From Taudactylus pleione (taxonomy: Eukaryota > Chordata > Amphibia > Anura > Myobatrachidae): DNA of 64,000 nucleotides. Under the pieces are notes generated by a model. It was not told the origin of the DNA. It did no database searches and worked only from the letters and a program-made list of their open reading frames with translations. Position 1 is the first letter of the stretch. Each line of letters begins with the position of its first letter. Below, piece by piece: positions 1 through 10,852 of the stretch. The DNA lies in the NCBI GenBank assembly GCA_031769625.1, contig JAUIMM010000178.1, positions 30,088,001-30,152,000 of the forward strand, written 5' to 3'. The translations under genes were made by a program, and so were the position numbers.

Positions 1-860
1 TTTTATTGCATTAATGGCTTTTTTGTTTAGTTATCAATGGCAATTGTTTTCATGCACTTGGAAGTACAGGTTTTTGTGAGAATTGTTTTGGGGTGCAGAT
101 TAACGGTGGGATATCACTGCACACCAGAAGGATAGTACACTATGTATTCCAATGGCTTCAACTATCAGGTACACTCTAGGGGTGTGAGGGGAGGTTAATT
201 TACTCTTCCCCAGCAGCTGTTAATCTCTGCACCCACTGGGCGGGGGGCCTCTTTCTGTGCTCACCAATCAGCAGCACGGTAGGCACTGGGGGAGGGTGCA
301 GCAAAGCAGAGGGACTGGAAGGTCCCACTGAGAGCAGAAGCTGTTGGAAGATTCTCTTCCTGCAGTCGCCCAGATTGTGTATCTGACTAGTCACATTGTT
401 GGCAACCAGATTAGATACCACACGGCCTGGTGTGGTTGGAAAAGATGCGACCATACCAGGCAGGTGGATAAACATGAAATTACTTTTTTGCTATCTTTTT
501 AAATATAACTGGGAAGAAATACCTCAAAACACATAGGTATTCTTGGGATGCAGCTGCCTCAAACACAATAGAGTATTTTTTGGACAGATAAACAATATAG
601 TATACTGCAGAAAAAAGTGAATGTTCACTTTAAGAAGCAATCAACAGCAACACAGACAATAGCTAGCCTGTTTGTTTGCACTGCAGTGTGTGTGTGTGTG
701 TGCAATGTGTGTGACAAACACACATACACTAACATGTGACATTGATGCCTGCAGTAAAACTTCCCAGGTACCTACGGTACTCTTGTCTCGAGAGCTGCCT
801 ATTAAACTCTAAAAGATAAATATAACTCCACCTAAACTAATGGCACCATAATGGTGTCCT
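1..860. other. Non-coding, unassigned
   Basis: I recognise no gene here. The part from about 190 to 475 is more GC-rich than its surroundings and stays open on the minus strand for 91 codons, but the peptide resembles no family I know and is proline- and serine-rich low-information sequence. A short TG run lies near 686-702. The block may be part of an unrecognised dispersed repeat. Confidence 0.4.
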
Positions 861-861
861 G

Positions 862-1160
862 ATGGCTTGCCAAAGCATTTTTTTTGTAACACAACGCATC
901 ACTGTTCTAGCCCACAGTCCCAGACCCTCTCTCTCTGCTTTACTGTGTGAAATGATGCATGATCATGAGGGAGGGACGTTTATATGCAGTCCAAAACAGG
1001 CGAGATCCGATGCCAGGAAGATTACGTTCAGCCTGATTTTGAGATCTGAATTTAGAAGGCCAGAGCCAGGATTCATAATCACTCATTTCCTCTAGGTTCA
1101 AATGTGTTCGGTTTCTAGGGAACCCGAACCGCTCACCTCCAATTTCTAATGAAAGGAATT
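862..1160 (+). mobile_element. hAT-type terminal fragment
   Basis: The stretch reads like the end region of the hAT element found near 19300-19530: both have the GTGTGAAATGRTG block, then CAATCCAAAACA/CAGTCCAAAACA, an AGATCTGA/AGATCCGA block, and a terminus built around GTTCGGTTTC and CCGAACC. The recurring end GCTCATCTCTA (also near 31390 and, inverted, near 57290) is altered here to GCTCACCTCCA. No transposase sequence is attached, so this is a solo end or a short non-autonomous copy. Assignment rests on comparison within the window. Confidence 0.45.
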
Positions 1161-1239
1161 CCACTGTCCACAACACATATGGTAGAACTTAAGTAAACTT
1201 ATCTGGTAACATTCTGAATCAGTTGAAATTTTGATACAC

Positions 1240-1405
1240 ATGTTGTACTTTGATTGGTGACATATTAATTGTCGACATTTTTAGTATGTCAACAATTTGA
1301 TTATTGACATTTTTACATAATGACATTTGACTGTGTTGACATTTTGAATATTGACATAATGGTCTCAACATTTTTCAATGTCAACATTATCACTGCATAC
1401 TGGCT
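1240..1405. repeat. Imperfect TGTCRACATTTT-type short repeats
   Basis: A block near TGTCAACATTTT, or its reverse complement, occurs about ten times in 165 bases (for example around 1270, 1300, 1340, 1370). Copies lie in both orientations, so the segment can fold on itself. No coding sequence is present. Confidence 0.5.
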
Positions 1406-1442
1406 TGTAGTATACACATACTTCTGATGAAAGGGACTATAC

Positions 1443-1482
1443 TTTTTGCCAAATAAGATTTGCATAATCTTATTTGGCAAAT
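1443..1482. repeat. Perfect hairpin, TTTGCCAAATAAGAT arms
   Basis: TTTGCCAAATAAGATT is followed after a three- to four-base loop by its reverse complement. The arms are essentially perfect, about 16 bp each. It may be the remnant of a very short palindromic element; no other copy is visible. Confidence 0.6.
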
Positions 1483-1635
1483 GGTCACGTCAACACATTA
1501 AACACTTAAAAATTCTTCCTATAACCTGGTCATGCACTCCTGGAGTGGGTCTAAGACTTCCAACTAAGTTAAGCCACTCCAAGACCTTGGAGACTGCCAA
1601 CTTATTTGTTTATTTCAAAAAATACATTTTTATTG

Positions 1636-2134
1636 CTTACTTAGGGGTCTATGTTCTAATAATCATGGTACTGTTGTTATTATATATCTATCTCGCCAGG
1701 GATATTTTCATTTTACTGAAATTATCCCTGCTATGTACCAAGGGGAACTTGCAGGGACAGTGGTTGCAGTAACCACTATCCCTGTGAGTTTTATCCCCAA
1801 CTAATTGTGGAAGTCTTTCAAAGAAGTGAAAGACTTTCCCGGGGGAAGCTGACACTGCGCATTCACACAGTGTCAGCTTTCAGAGCTGGCTGGGGGCTGC
1901 AGGGAGAGATAAAAAGATCTCTCTCCTGCCTCTGGAACCTCCATAGGCTTACAGTAGTTTACACCATCTGAAGATGGTGTAAACTACCAGGACTTCGCTT
2001 TTTGGAATTTAGTACATAGGGCTCAGATCATAGTCCCCATTGATAATACTGGGGACTCTGATCTGCAGCGCTAATTAGCACTTTTCTGGAGATTTCTGTG
2101 AAATCTCCTGCATTGTGCTTTTAGTACATAGGAA
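1636..2134. mobile_element. Serial-hairpin non-autonomous element
   Basis: Between TCTATGTTCTAAT near 1648 and its inverted match TTAGTACATAGG near 2009 and again near 2122 lies a string of separate hairpins: 1811-1820 with 1827-1836 (10 bp), 1846-1857 with 1868-1879 (12 bp), about 1903-1910 with 1917-1924, 1954-1969 with 1972-1987 (16 bp, 2-base loop), 2024-2039 with 2050-2065 (15 of 16), and 2088-2096 with 2100-2108 (9 bp). The inverted ends suggest a MITE of a DNA transposon. The double occurrence of the right end suggests an extra partial copy at 2022-2134. Superfamily unknown. It carries no protein. Confidence 0.55.
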
Positions 2135-2385
2135 CAATACATAAAATTATGCAGAAACTGAAGTTTCAGCATCATTTTATGTAACAAACAGATTTATATA
2201 CAGGCACCTTAGTCATTTAGTGTGTATTTGTAAACCAACTTCACCAGAGGACACATGCATTTTTACATTTGGTGTTAAACTAAATACCGTTCTCCTGGGC
2301 ACTGGAGAATGGGGAAACAAATGGGGAACTAGCTTGAAAATCGAATTCCCCAACACCCAGGGGACCTCTAATGACCTTAACAAGA

Positions 2386-3840
2386 AGCTAAGTGTATTTA
2401 GATCACACCTTAAAAAGGTCTTTCTCACAAGAATGCAAGCAACCATTAGTAAACGGTCAGAAATTTTATGCTGCATGCAAAAGAGGCAGCAGCCAACTTA
2501 CCCATAAGATACATGGCCATCCTGCTAGAAATAGGATTAAATGTCTACTGAACACATCAGGTAAGAGAGATTATAAACATCTCTATATTGCAAATGCTTC
2601 CTATTCCTACTGTTCAACTACAGTATATATTTTACAGAAGGACAGAACTTTCCTGCATACAGTACATGCATGGAAACTATTAATATTTGCCTCAATTATT
2701 TCAATTTACCATCACTACAACATAAAAGTTTAGGAGCCCCGATTAAAGATTGGACCATAGAATAAATTCACACTTTTAGTAAACAACTCTACAAAGATAA
2801 AGTCCCTGACTCAGACGGGTACATCACTCATTTCTATGTAACTTTTGGTGAGTTATTTGTCCAACTCTTTAATGTTGCTACCACTTGTGGCAACTTCACA
2901 TCAGAGATGTTTTAAGCTCAACTTGTCACAATTTTGAAACCAGTCAAAGACCTGACTGAGTGTAAAATGATCATTGCCTTATTGAACACTGAAATTCAAA
3001 TTTATGCTAAAATGATTACCATTCTACTGAAACCTCCTGTCCCCAAGTTCATACACCTTAACCAGGTGGGCTTTGTCAAGGAACAGCAAGACTTTTGTTG
3101 TAGGGTCCTCAATACAGTGTACTATGTATTGAAAAAAATCACTTTCACACAGAAAAAGCTTTTGATAAGCTCCATTGTTAAGTTAATTCTTAAAAGCAGA
3201 GATTCTGAGATTAATTCTGTCATTGTACAAGGGATAAATGGGTAAAGTACTTAGTAATGGCTTTCTCTACAACTCTTTTTAGATATCCAATGGTACTAGA
3301 TAAGGTTTCAGTGCATCAAGCCAATGATTGCAAAATGTACAAGCTTAACTACTACTCGGGCTCTCCTAGTTGGGTCATTTAGCAGCTTATAAAATGATAA
3401 TACTACCTAAACTAATGTAAATTTTCTGCACCATCTCTTTCTCTATATCAAAAGAAGCTATGAATAAAATCAAAAGGCTTATTGCCATTCACATTTGGAA
3501 AAACAAATCCCCATGACTTGCTTACAAACATATAATACTTGCTTAGAAACAAGTAGGTCTCACTTCACCTGATTCTGTGTCAGGAAGTTGTGCCTTGATT
3601 CAAAAGAGAGTTGTCTCTCCCACCACCTCTGAAACCCTGGCATCAGCTGGAAAGTGCTAATACCCCTTGGAAGATTTTATTTGGACCCCACGACCACTCA
3701 GGGTGTTTACAATCTTTATTGTCATTGCAATCTCAGATACCTTATGTACTTGGGATGGTAAACGAACATCTCATATAGACACAAATTCCCCACCATTTAT
3801 CTTACATGAATCCCCTTGCTAAACCACAGGGGGGAGTCGA
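2386..3840 (+). pseudogene. L1-type LINE ORF2 remnant
   Basis: The product would be the L1 reverse transcriptase/endonuclease polyprotein. From about 2798 the frame reads KVPDSDGY, then after a short gap KPVKDLTECK, ALLNTEIQIYAKMI and FIHLNQVGFVKEQQ. These match the L1 blocks usually seen as K-P-DGF, P-KPGKDPT, PISLLN-D-KI-AKIL and I--DQVGFV-GR. A second part from about 3340 resembles the post-RT region (AYKMIILPKL, HIWKNKSP, DFIWTPRPL). The catalytic YADD/FADD block that should lie between them is missing, and stops and frameshifts interrupt the reading. The piece at 2386-2790 is weaker. An L1 copy decayed by deletion is the simplest reading; another LINE of the L1/Tx1 group is possible. Confidence 0.7.
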
Positions 3841-4440
3841 GCAGGTGAGCGCATGCACGCTCACACTGTCAGGGTATTTTTTGTGAAACACCCTGAAAAG
3901 TATGTGAAGAGAATTCACAGGAACAGAGCTTTCTCACAAACTGTCTCTCTACACGAGAAATTTTATACAACCCGGTGAATTTATTCCATCACATCCACAT
4001 CTGAGATGCGGATTGTGATAAATAGGGCCCTAAGTATTATTGGGAATTCACTTATGATGTACTTAGAGTATGTTTACTTGTAGACCTATGTTCCCCTCCT
4101 GCCTTGTGACTGCTACCTTTTATTTTTTCTGTTACCCAATTCCCCTGTTGTAAATCCTTGCAATATAAATTGATGAAGAAATAACATTCTGCCCCCAGAA
4201 TCACCAAAGGAACACCACAAAATTACTTATTTATCTCTTTTACATATTTGAGACACATTTAAGAATATTACTGTATGTTGCAGTTTAAATAATTTGTGAA
4301 CTGAATCTGTATTATATTATTTTTAAAATATGTTTATTTGATTTTTCAGATATTTTAAACTTTCCAAATATATAAAAAGTGCTATAGAACATACAGTACA
4401 TATACAATTATGATCTTGGCTGCATTTAACAGGAGCATTT
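3841..4440. other. Probable MITE insertion, L1 3' tail, AT-rich sequence
   Basis: From about 3830 to 4030 a short GC-richer piece interrupts the L1-like sequence. Both its start (CACAGGGGGGAGTCGAGC) and its end (TGATAAATAGGGCCC) look like MITE termini, but they are not clear inverted repeats. From about 4035 to 4165 pyrimidine-rich sequence and AATATAAATTGATGAAG resemble the 3' untranslated tail of a frog L1. The rest to 4440 is AT-rich with nothing recognised. Confidence 0.35.
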
Positions 4441-4532
4441 TAGGAGTTTGACGTTAGTTATATATAAGATTTCAGTTGAATGTAGACAAGACAAAAATAG
4501 TCTAGTTCAGTATTCATCCATGTTGTGCTGTG

Positions 4533-4533
<1 letters not shown>

Positions 4534-4572
<39 letters not shown>

Positions 4573-4763
4573 TATACACACTGTAGCAATCCAAGGTCTG
4601 GCACTCCAAATAAATGAAGAAATAGCAGGGGTGCCCTCACAGAAGGGTTAAATAAACAATGTAAAAAAATCACACAAACCACAACAGTGATAATAGTGAT
4701 ACTATTATCACTGCTGTGGTTTGTGTGATTTTTTTTACAAGGGAGTGCCGCATCTCTGATTGT

Positions 4764-4802
<39 letters not shown>
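4534..4802. repeat. Palindrome between two TA microsatellites
   Basis: TA runs at 4534-4577 and 4768-4802 bracket 190 bases. Inside, about 4662-4699 and 4703-4738 form a nearly perfect hairpin built on ATCACACAAACCACA and its complement. Outside this, GGCACTCC near 4599 and GGGAGTGCC near 4741 are also inverted. The same GGCACTCC tip beside a TA run recurs near 10965, so this is probably a shrunken inverted pair of Penelope-type ends. Open frames across the TA runs are artefacts. Confidence 0.55.
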
Positions 4803-4808
<6 letters not shown>

Positions 4809-4811
4809 GTA

Positions 4812-6057
4812 TGAGGGCTGATTGAAAAGTAATGAGACTGATAATTTTATTCAGAATCAACTGACTCCACAGGATCTGAACAATTTTCTATTTCAAAGTA
4901 GCATCCTTCACATTCAATAAATTTTTTGCAGCGTTTCAACATCGATTCAAAGATGTGCTGTAGACTGGTTTGTGACATCACTTTTAGTGCTGCAGCTGTG
5001 GCATTTTTCCCATCTTTTGAGAACTTCTTCCCACGTAGTTTTTTCAGGGTTGGGTTCCAGTGCTGTCCCATTAACTTCAGTCAGTGCTGCCAATGCAACA
5101 GCAGCAACATGTGGTCGGGCATTGTCTAGGAGCAAAAACCACTGTTTCTTCAGCAAATGTGGTCTTTTCTTCCTTATGGCTCCATGCAAATGGGTTTTCA
5201 GGACATTTGCATAGTAGTCACCATTGTCTGTCCAGGGGAACCCAGTGCTGTAGGATCATACCGTGCTCATCAAAGAACAGCAGAAGCATGAGTTTACATG
5301 CCAAAGGAATCACACAGAATTTTTTGGGTGGAGGCAAATTCGTGTGTTTCCATACACTTGACTGTTGTTTGGATCCCAGATCATAATGACAAATCCATGA
5401 TTCTTCACACGTCATAATCGATGTCAGGAAATTGGGCATCCTCTCCGACATTTGAATGATGTTCATGCTCGTCATCATATCTGCTCTTCTGTGAGATCTC
5501 TGGGTACCCACCTGGCACTCACACGATGCATATTCAGGTCCTTTGTCACAATATGCTGAACCCATTCAAATGAGGTGCCAAGGGAAGCCGAAGTTTGCGT
5601 AAAATTAACCTTCTGTCATGTTGCAACATCTATGCAGCTTTGGCAATGTTGACATCTGTAACTGCAATAGATGATCTTCCAGAACGCGCTTCGTCAGTCA
5701 CTCACATACTACCCTCTTTGAAGTGCTTCCACCACCAAAATACAGCAGCACGGCTGATTGTTTCTTCACCATATGCTTTCTGTAACATTTCAAGAGTTTC
5801 AATTCCACTTTTTATTAGTTTAATACAAAACTCAATCACACATCTCTGATGTAATCTCACAGACACGTCATCCTCATCTGCCATGACGAAACTTATGAAG
5901 ATCTTCTAATTGCTGTGACCAAAATAAGACGACTATGGCAGTCCAACCACAGGTTCAGACACATCAATGTATGAGCATCACAATAACCAGCATAGCATTG
6001 CTACTTCTACTTATGAGACAGAAATACAGAGGCTCCCTACTTTTCAATCAGCCCTCA
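4812..6057 (-). mobile_element. mariner (Tc1/mariner) element, full length, dead
   Basis: The left end TGAGGGCTGATTGAAAAGTA at 4812 is repeated exactly, inverted, at the right end finishing at 6057. Each end is flanked by TA (4810-4811 and 6058-6059), the target duplication of the Tc1/mariner superfamily. Total length of 1246 bp is typical of mariner. The transposase on the minus strand is broken (separate entry). The element sits right after a TA microsatellite, an obvious TA target. Confidence 0.93.
4847..5884 (-). pseudogene. mariner transposase, inactivated
   Basis: A mariner transposase binds the TIRs with an N-terminal helix-turn-helix and moves the element with a DD34D active site. 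Reading starts at 5884 with MADEDDVSVRLHQRCVIEFC, then a helix-turn-helix-like part ending WWWKHFKEGSM and a stop at 5702. Later pieces in other frames hold CEESWICHYDLGSKQQSSVW (the GDETW block, whose catalytic D is now E), LLFFDEHGMILQHWVP (second D kept), LLLDNARPHVA (third D kept) and a C-terminal piece ending near FIECEGCYFE, stop at 4847. At least four frame changes and several stops divide these pieces. Length over all pieces is right for the family at about 345 codons. Seen: motifs and breaks. Inferred: long inactive. Confidence 0.92.
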
Positions 6058-6222
6058 TATACCGATGTGTCCACACTCATCTATCCCATGATGCAAGTGC
6101 ATAGACATATGCATTAGCATGCAACAGACCTCAATGAGGTGAATTCCTAGCTGCAGCCTGGTGAGAGATGCGCTATGCCATGATGCATGTGCCCATGCTT
6201 CACAGCAATGATGCAGGTGGCT

Positions 6223-6224
6223 AC

Positions 6225-6307
<83 letters not shown>
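6223..6307. repeat. (ATCT)n-(AT)n microsatellite
   Basis: Tetranucleotide ATCT repeats pass into a long AT run that ends exactly where the left arm of the Penelope-like element begins. Confidence 0.95.
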
Positions 6308-6310
<3 letters not shown>

Positions 6311-7203
6311 AAGCAGTAGGTTGGTACACACATAATGAAAATAACCCTATAGCCTGGGGTGCCCAATTTTAGGGCAACATATCCATCATCCAAATGCAAA
6401 GAAAGCAGAGAGCACTCACCAGGACATTTTTTTAAAAGAGCAATTTATTCTTATTGTAGAAAAGACAACAGTGCAGGGTTGACATGTTGGTAACCATCTG
6501 TGATCTTCTTCAGGCAAAAAAACCTCACCAAAGAAAGGACAGTACATACACCACTGTGCACTAACCTCCCTTATATACCACAAAGAAATATCCCAAACAT
6601 CCCCCCAGATATGTGATTGGAAGTGACATCATAAAGGCCAAACCAATGAAAATGAGAAGATAGCACTAATCTCCTGGTATAATAAATGACCCTTAAAAGT
6701 ATAATAGTGGTGAAGTCACTGTGGAGTGTAGAGGAATTAACATCGCATCTGAAAGTCACAAAATATGGCAACCTCCAGTCTGCACTAACCACAACTTGAA
6801 GTCCAAGGTGTAGCTTCACTATCAGTCAGCCATAAAACGTACCCTATGCTAGTAGTACCACAGGGCACCTGCACCAGATGACCGCTGTCAGTTACTAGGC
6901 AACATCTGCTGTTACACCTTCTAATAGCAGCATTGAAACAACTTCCAGTTCATGCACAAATGCCGCGACAGGAAGTAAACAAAACAACCTGTGATCTCAT
7001 GTAAACAAAATATACAATTCAACCAAAAAGTGCCACTGGATGCCAATATTCGACCCTTTTGGACATAAGCCTAATGATTAGCTAGAAAATTCCTACATAT
7101 CACAATGGTAGTCAGACCAGGGTAGCCAACCATTTAATGCAAAGGACTGGAGGTCCTTAAAGAAACAATTACATTATATGGCTCAGGATAAACAGGCATA
7201 ATA
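6308..7203 (-). repeat. Left inverted pLTR arm of the PLE
   Basis: This is the minus-oriented pLTR copy, about 896 bp. Its best-kept parts are the outer 300 bases and the inner 200 bases; the middle (about 6720-6900) has small insertions and deletions against the right arm. A hammerhead-like motif lies at 6476-6514. Confidence 0.85.
6476..6514 (-). ncRNA. Degenerate hammerhead-like motif, left arm
   Basis: On the minus strand CCTGAAGAAGATCAC keeps the first hammerhead box (CTGANGA) and the 5' half of stem II. The 3' half reads GGTTACC and is followed by AACATGTC, where a functional motif would have GAAAC before GTC. Known PLE pLTRs carry minimal type I hammerheads; this one has probably lost activity. 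Confidence 0.35.
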
Positions 7204-7289
7204 TAACTTTCAATTTATACAATTGATATTTATATTATAGACATGGGTGATTTCCAGAAGGGACTCTTGTAGGTGAGTTCCTTACCTGA

Positions 7290-8640
7290 GGGATGTCTTC
7301 TGGCAACTATGAATGTGTCATCATTGTACACTATCATACTGCATTCTGAGGCCATTGAGGCAGTTAAGCAATCTCTAATCAACGGTCTGTATAAAGGCCC
7401 ACCAATTGAATTTGTGTTATCTTTACTTACGTAGGTATTTGAGCGTAACCCTTTTCTGTACCAAGATGAGTTTTACATACAAAAGTCAGGGATGGCCATG
7501 GGCTCAAATCTGACACCTGCATGCACTAACATCTATCTGGACCACTAAGAGAAGTGACATATAATGCCACACTACTCGCAAGACATATTCTACTACAAAC
7601 ACTTAATTGATTACATATTCATCATCTGGGGAAGTAGTGAGGACACCTTCCATGCGATGAATGATTCTCTTAATAATTTGGAGAGTCCAGTTTGCTTTAC
7701 AGCAGCAATACATGAATCCCAGATGAACCTCCTGGATATTACAGTCTTCAAAAGAGATGGTAGATTGGCACATACATTTCTCTGCAAACCAACGGATCAT
7801 AACACCCTTATATATTCAACTAGCCACCACCCTGATGGATGTTAGAATGGTCTTCCAGTGTCTCAATTTCTACAGGTCCTTAGGAAAAACTCAGAGCAGA
7901 ACTTAGCAGAGATTCAAATCAGGGAGGTGGTTCAACATTTTTGTTGAGGCCACAACTATAATAACATTCAGTGTTGTCTCACCAGGGTAAGGAATATTTA
8001 TTGGGGTGAAGTCTCTTCTAATAGATCAACAAAAGAAGAGAGAATGATATTGGGCATTAAGTATAACACCAACTTGAGGGCCACTCAGAAGTCTATTCAT
8101 AAAAACTGGCCTCTATTAAAGACAGATCCTACCTTTGAGAATTTGGGACAAATGCCACCCCTGTTGAGTGTCCACAGAGGCCTCAACTTGAAGGACCTAC
8201 TGTACAGAACAAATATGCATCCTGAACATGGATCAACCAGACATTGGGTAACAGCACAGAAAGCTCGCTTTAAGTGCTTTGGCTGTACAAAATGTAGAGC
8301 CCTAATTACTGGACCATCATTCCCGTACCCCCATAGTGGACAGAGAATTTTGCTCAACTACCATTTTACTTTCAACAATGCTTCTGTGGAGTTATGTATA
8401 TCGGGAAGATGATTCACAACTTCAGGGAGTGTATGATGCAACATCGATCATCAATACGATTGCCGTATGTGCACAAGATGTTTGACAAACAGGTGTCAAC
8501 ACACTTTTTACTGATGGGACATCAGATCTCAACCCACAGATAAAAAATTTATTGGATACCTCCGCAATTGAGGGGAGGAGATTGAGGGTAGCTCTCTTAA
8601 AGAGAGAAGTGAAGTGGATGCAATGATTGAATGCTATGGT
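7290..8640 (+). pseudogene. PLE reverse transcriptase with GIY-YIG endonuclease, broken
   Basis: This would encode the single PLE protein that copies RNA into DNA and nicks the target. In order: VSSLYTIILH near 7320; GMAMGSNLTPACTNIYLDH near 7492-7548, the PLE block usually AMGS-APSYANL; LIDYIFIIWGS at 7594-7630, where the usual YIDD reads LIDY so the second catalytic Asp is lost; KPTDHNTLIYSTSHHP near 7790-7835; a linker with CFGCTKC near 8278-8298; then in another frame CGVMYIGKMIHNFREC at 8386-8430 and MMQHRSSIR, the GIY-YIG nuclease core; and finally a frame with REVKWMQ near 8605. Stops occur near 7431, 7547 and 7555, and at least two frameshifts follow. CFGCTKC fits the zinc-finger linker before the nuclease in endonuclease-bearing PLEs (Penelope/Neptune type). 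Confidence 0.88.
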
Positions 8641-8957
8641 GTCCAGGGGCCTAAATGAATATAATCATCTTAATATTTTACCTCAATTAACCCTGGCTCT
8701 TCTGATGGATGGACATAGTTTAACATAGACTTCCATAAGATGAACATCATCATCACCCTTAGTATTTCTGGAATTATTGACTTATAAGTGTAACTTTTTT
8801 TGCACACAATTTTTCAATTAGATGCTAAAGATGCCTGACCTATTTGTACAATATATTTTGTTGTATATATGTTTATGCTTTGTTGTTGTTGGTTATGATG
8901 GTTTATATTACACACTTTTCTTTTCTATCCATTTGTAGTTACCATGGAAACTTGATC

Positions 8958-9832
8958 TATTATGCCTGTTTATCCTCAAACATATACTGTAGTTGTTTCT
9001 TTAAGGAACTCCAGCCCTTTGCATTCATTGTTTGGCTACCCTGGCCTGACTACTGTTGTGATACATTGGAATTTTCTAGCTAGTAGTTAGGCTTCTGACC
9101 ATAAAGGTCTAATATTGGCATCCAGTGGCACTTTTTGGTTGATTTGTATATTTTGTTTACATGAGATCACAGGTTGTTTTATTTACTTCTGGCCACGGCA
9201 TGTGAGTGACCTGGAAGGTGCCACTAGTTGTTTCCATGCTGCTATTAGAAGGTATAGTAGCAGATGTTGCTGTCATCACTTCCAGTGCCAGCACCCTGTG
9301 GAACTACTAGCATAGGGTAAGTTATCCAGCTGACAGATAGTGCCGCTACAACTTGGACTTCCAGTTACAGCGGTAGCGCGGACCACTGTGACTGGATGCT
9401 GTGTTTATTTCCCTACACTCCAGTGACACTATTATACCTTTAAGGACTGGTTTATTATACCAGCAAATCAGCACTATCTGCTCATTTTCATAGGTTTGGC
9501 CTTTATGATGTCACTTCCGGTCACATATCTGGGGGACTGTTTGGAATATTGCTTTGTGGTATATAAGGGAGGTTAGTGCACAGTGGTGTATGTACTGTCC
9601 TTTCTTTGGTGAGGTTTTTGTCCTGAAGAAGATCACAAATGGTGACCGTCATGTCAACCCTGCACTGATGTCTTTTCTACAATAAGAATAAATTGCTCTT
9701 TTTAAAAAATGTCCTGGTGAGTGCTCTCTGCTTTCTTTGCATTTGGATGATGGATATGTTGTCCTAAAATTGGGCACCCCAGGCTATAGGGTTATTTTCA
9801 TTATGTGTGTACCAACCTACTGCTTGACTATA
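8958..9832 (+). repeat. Right inverted pLTR arm of the PLE
   Basis: This plus-oriented pLTR is the inverted partner of 6308-7203. It ends at CTACTGCTTGACTA, directly against a TA run. It carries a hammerhead-like motif at 9620-9658, then AATAAGAATAAATTGC before the tip. Confidence 0.85.
9620..9658 (+). ncRNA. Degenerate hammerhead-like motif, right arm
   Basis: CCTGAAGAAGATCAC followed by loop and GGTGACC gives box CTGANGA and a stem II of about six pairs with one mismatch. The following CGTCATGTCAA should be GAAAC plus a short stem III and GTC in an active ribozyme; the GTC cleavage triplet is kept but GAAA is not. Comparison with the left arm suggests the ancestor had the complete core. 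Confidence 0.4.
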
Positions 9833-9935
9833 TATATATATATATTTATATATAGATGTAGCACTGATGTCTTTTCTACAATAAGAATAAATAGCTTTAA
9901 AAAAGCAAGTGCTCTCTGCTTTCTTTTGCATTTGG

Positions 9936-9967
<32 letters not shown>
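9833..9967. repeat. TA runs around a partial PLE tip copy
   Basis: After a TA run (about 9833-9857), bases 9858-9938 repeat the right arm tip (GCACTGATGTCTTTTCTACA through TGCATTTGGAT) with the stretch TCCTGGTGAG deleted. Another TA run follows to 9967. So a second, very short copy of the same PLE end lies in tandem, each bounded by TA runs. Confidence 0.7.
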
Positions 9968-9971
<4 letters not shown>

Positions 9972-10131
9972 TGTATTTCACCATATGCCAGAACTCCTGT
10001 TGCTGATTGCAAGGATAAATGCTCCCAGTGCCCTCCTCATTACCTTTCCTTGCAAGGAGGGGAAAACTTGTACTGCAAATAAGCAGCCCTCCTGGCGACT
10101 TAAAAACAAAATCAAGTACTCATTGTCTGTA

Positions 10132-10173
10132 GTTTCAACAATTCAGAACCCTTTATTGGTTCTTACATCAGGA
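10132..10173 (-). ncRNA. Hammerhead-like motif, left arm of short PLE
   Basis: The minus strand reads CCTGATGTAAGAACC, loop AATAAA, GGGTTCT and GAATTGTTGAAAC. Box one is CTGATG with T for the last GA-box base, stem II pairs well, and the second box reads GAAT for GAAA. Probably inactive. Confidence 0.35.
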
Positions 10174-10815
10174 TACAAAAAGAATGATAAAATAGTCTTA
10201 CCTTAACTACATTTCCTCACCCAGTGAACAGCTTGCCGAAACTCAGCCAGGGACACAGCCGATGGGGAGCACTTTAGTGATGACGCCACATCACCAAGGT
10301 AACAATAGAAGCTAAGGCTACAGAAGCCTACAGGTATCAAAATATATATGAAATCAAATCAAACTAATCTCACATCGACAGTGATTACAGATTTAATAAA
10401 TGGCTAGATGATTTTTATGCATAGTATTTCATTAATAGACCAATTAGTTAATAATATTCCAGTTTTTCAACTATGTTTCAATCATACCTTGTAGCACATT
10501 TATTACTCAAAGTTAATATTCAGCATTATGGTGAGAAATGATAAACTCACACTAATAACTAAAATAGATCACTGTGTATAAAAACAGATTAATGGTATAA
10601 ATATATAATGCAATGAATAGATACAATGTGTGGTTGAATTATGTTGATGTGAGATTAGTATTATTTGATTTCATATGTATTTTGATACTTGTAGGTTTCC
10701 GTAGCCTTAGCTTCTATTGTTACCTTGGTGATGCGTCCCGGGCTGAGTTCTGGCGGGTTGTTCACTGGGTGATTATATGTAATCAAGGTAAGACTATGAT
10801 ATCATTCTTTTTGTA

Positions 10816-10852
10816 TCCTGACAAAAGAACAGACAAAGAGTTCTGAAACACT
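10816..10852 (+). ncRNA. Hammerhead-like motif, right arm of short PLE
   Basis: TCCTGACAAAAGAAC, loop, GAGTTCT, then GAAACACT. Stem II pairs AGAAC with GTTCT and the GAAAC box is intact; the first box has A in place of G (CTGACAA for CTGANGA). The two arms keep complementary halves of the core, so an intact ancestor is likely. Confidence 0.4.

Larger units (their letters stand above)
6308..9832 (+). mobile_element. Penelope-like element with inverted terminal arms
   Basis: Two arms, 6308-7203 and about 8958-9832, are inverted copies of one another: the left begins AGTCAAGCAGTAGGTTGG and the right ends with its complement. They share blocks throughout, such as TGATCTCATGTAAACAAA and AGGATAAACAGGCATAAT, with perhaps 80-85% identity by eye. 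The centre (7290-8640) encodes a broken RT and a GIY-YIG nuclease in plus orientation. PLEs are known to carry terminal repeats (pLTRs) that may be inverted. TA runs touch both outer ends. Each arm has a hammerhead-like motif. Arm divergence and several stops show an old, dead copy. Confidence 0.85.

Noticed and set aside
1240..1405. Regulatory array of binding sites
   Set aside because: TGTCRACATTTT copies are degenerate, in both orientations and not near any gene; a simple repeat explains them.
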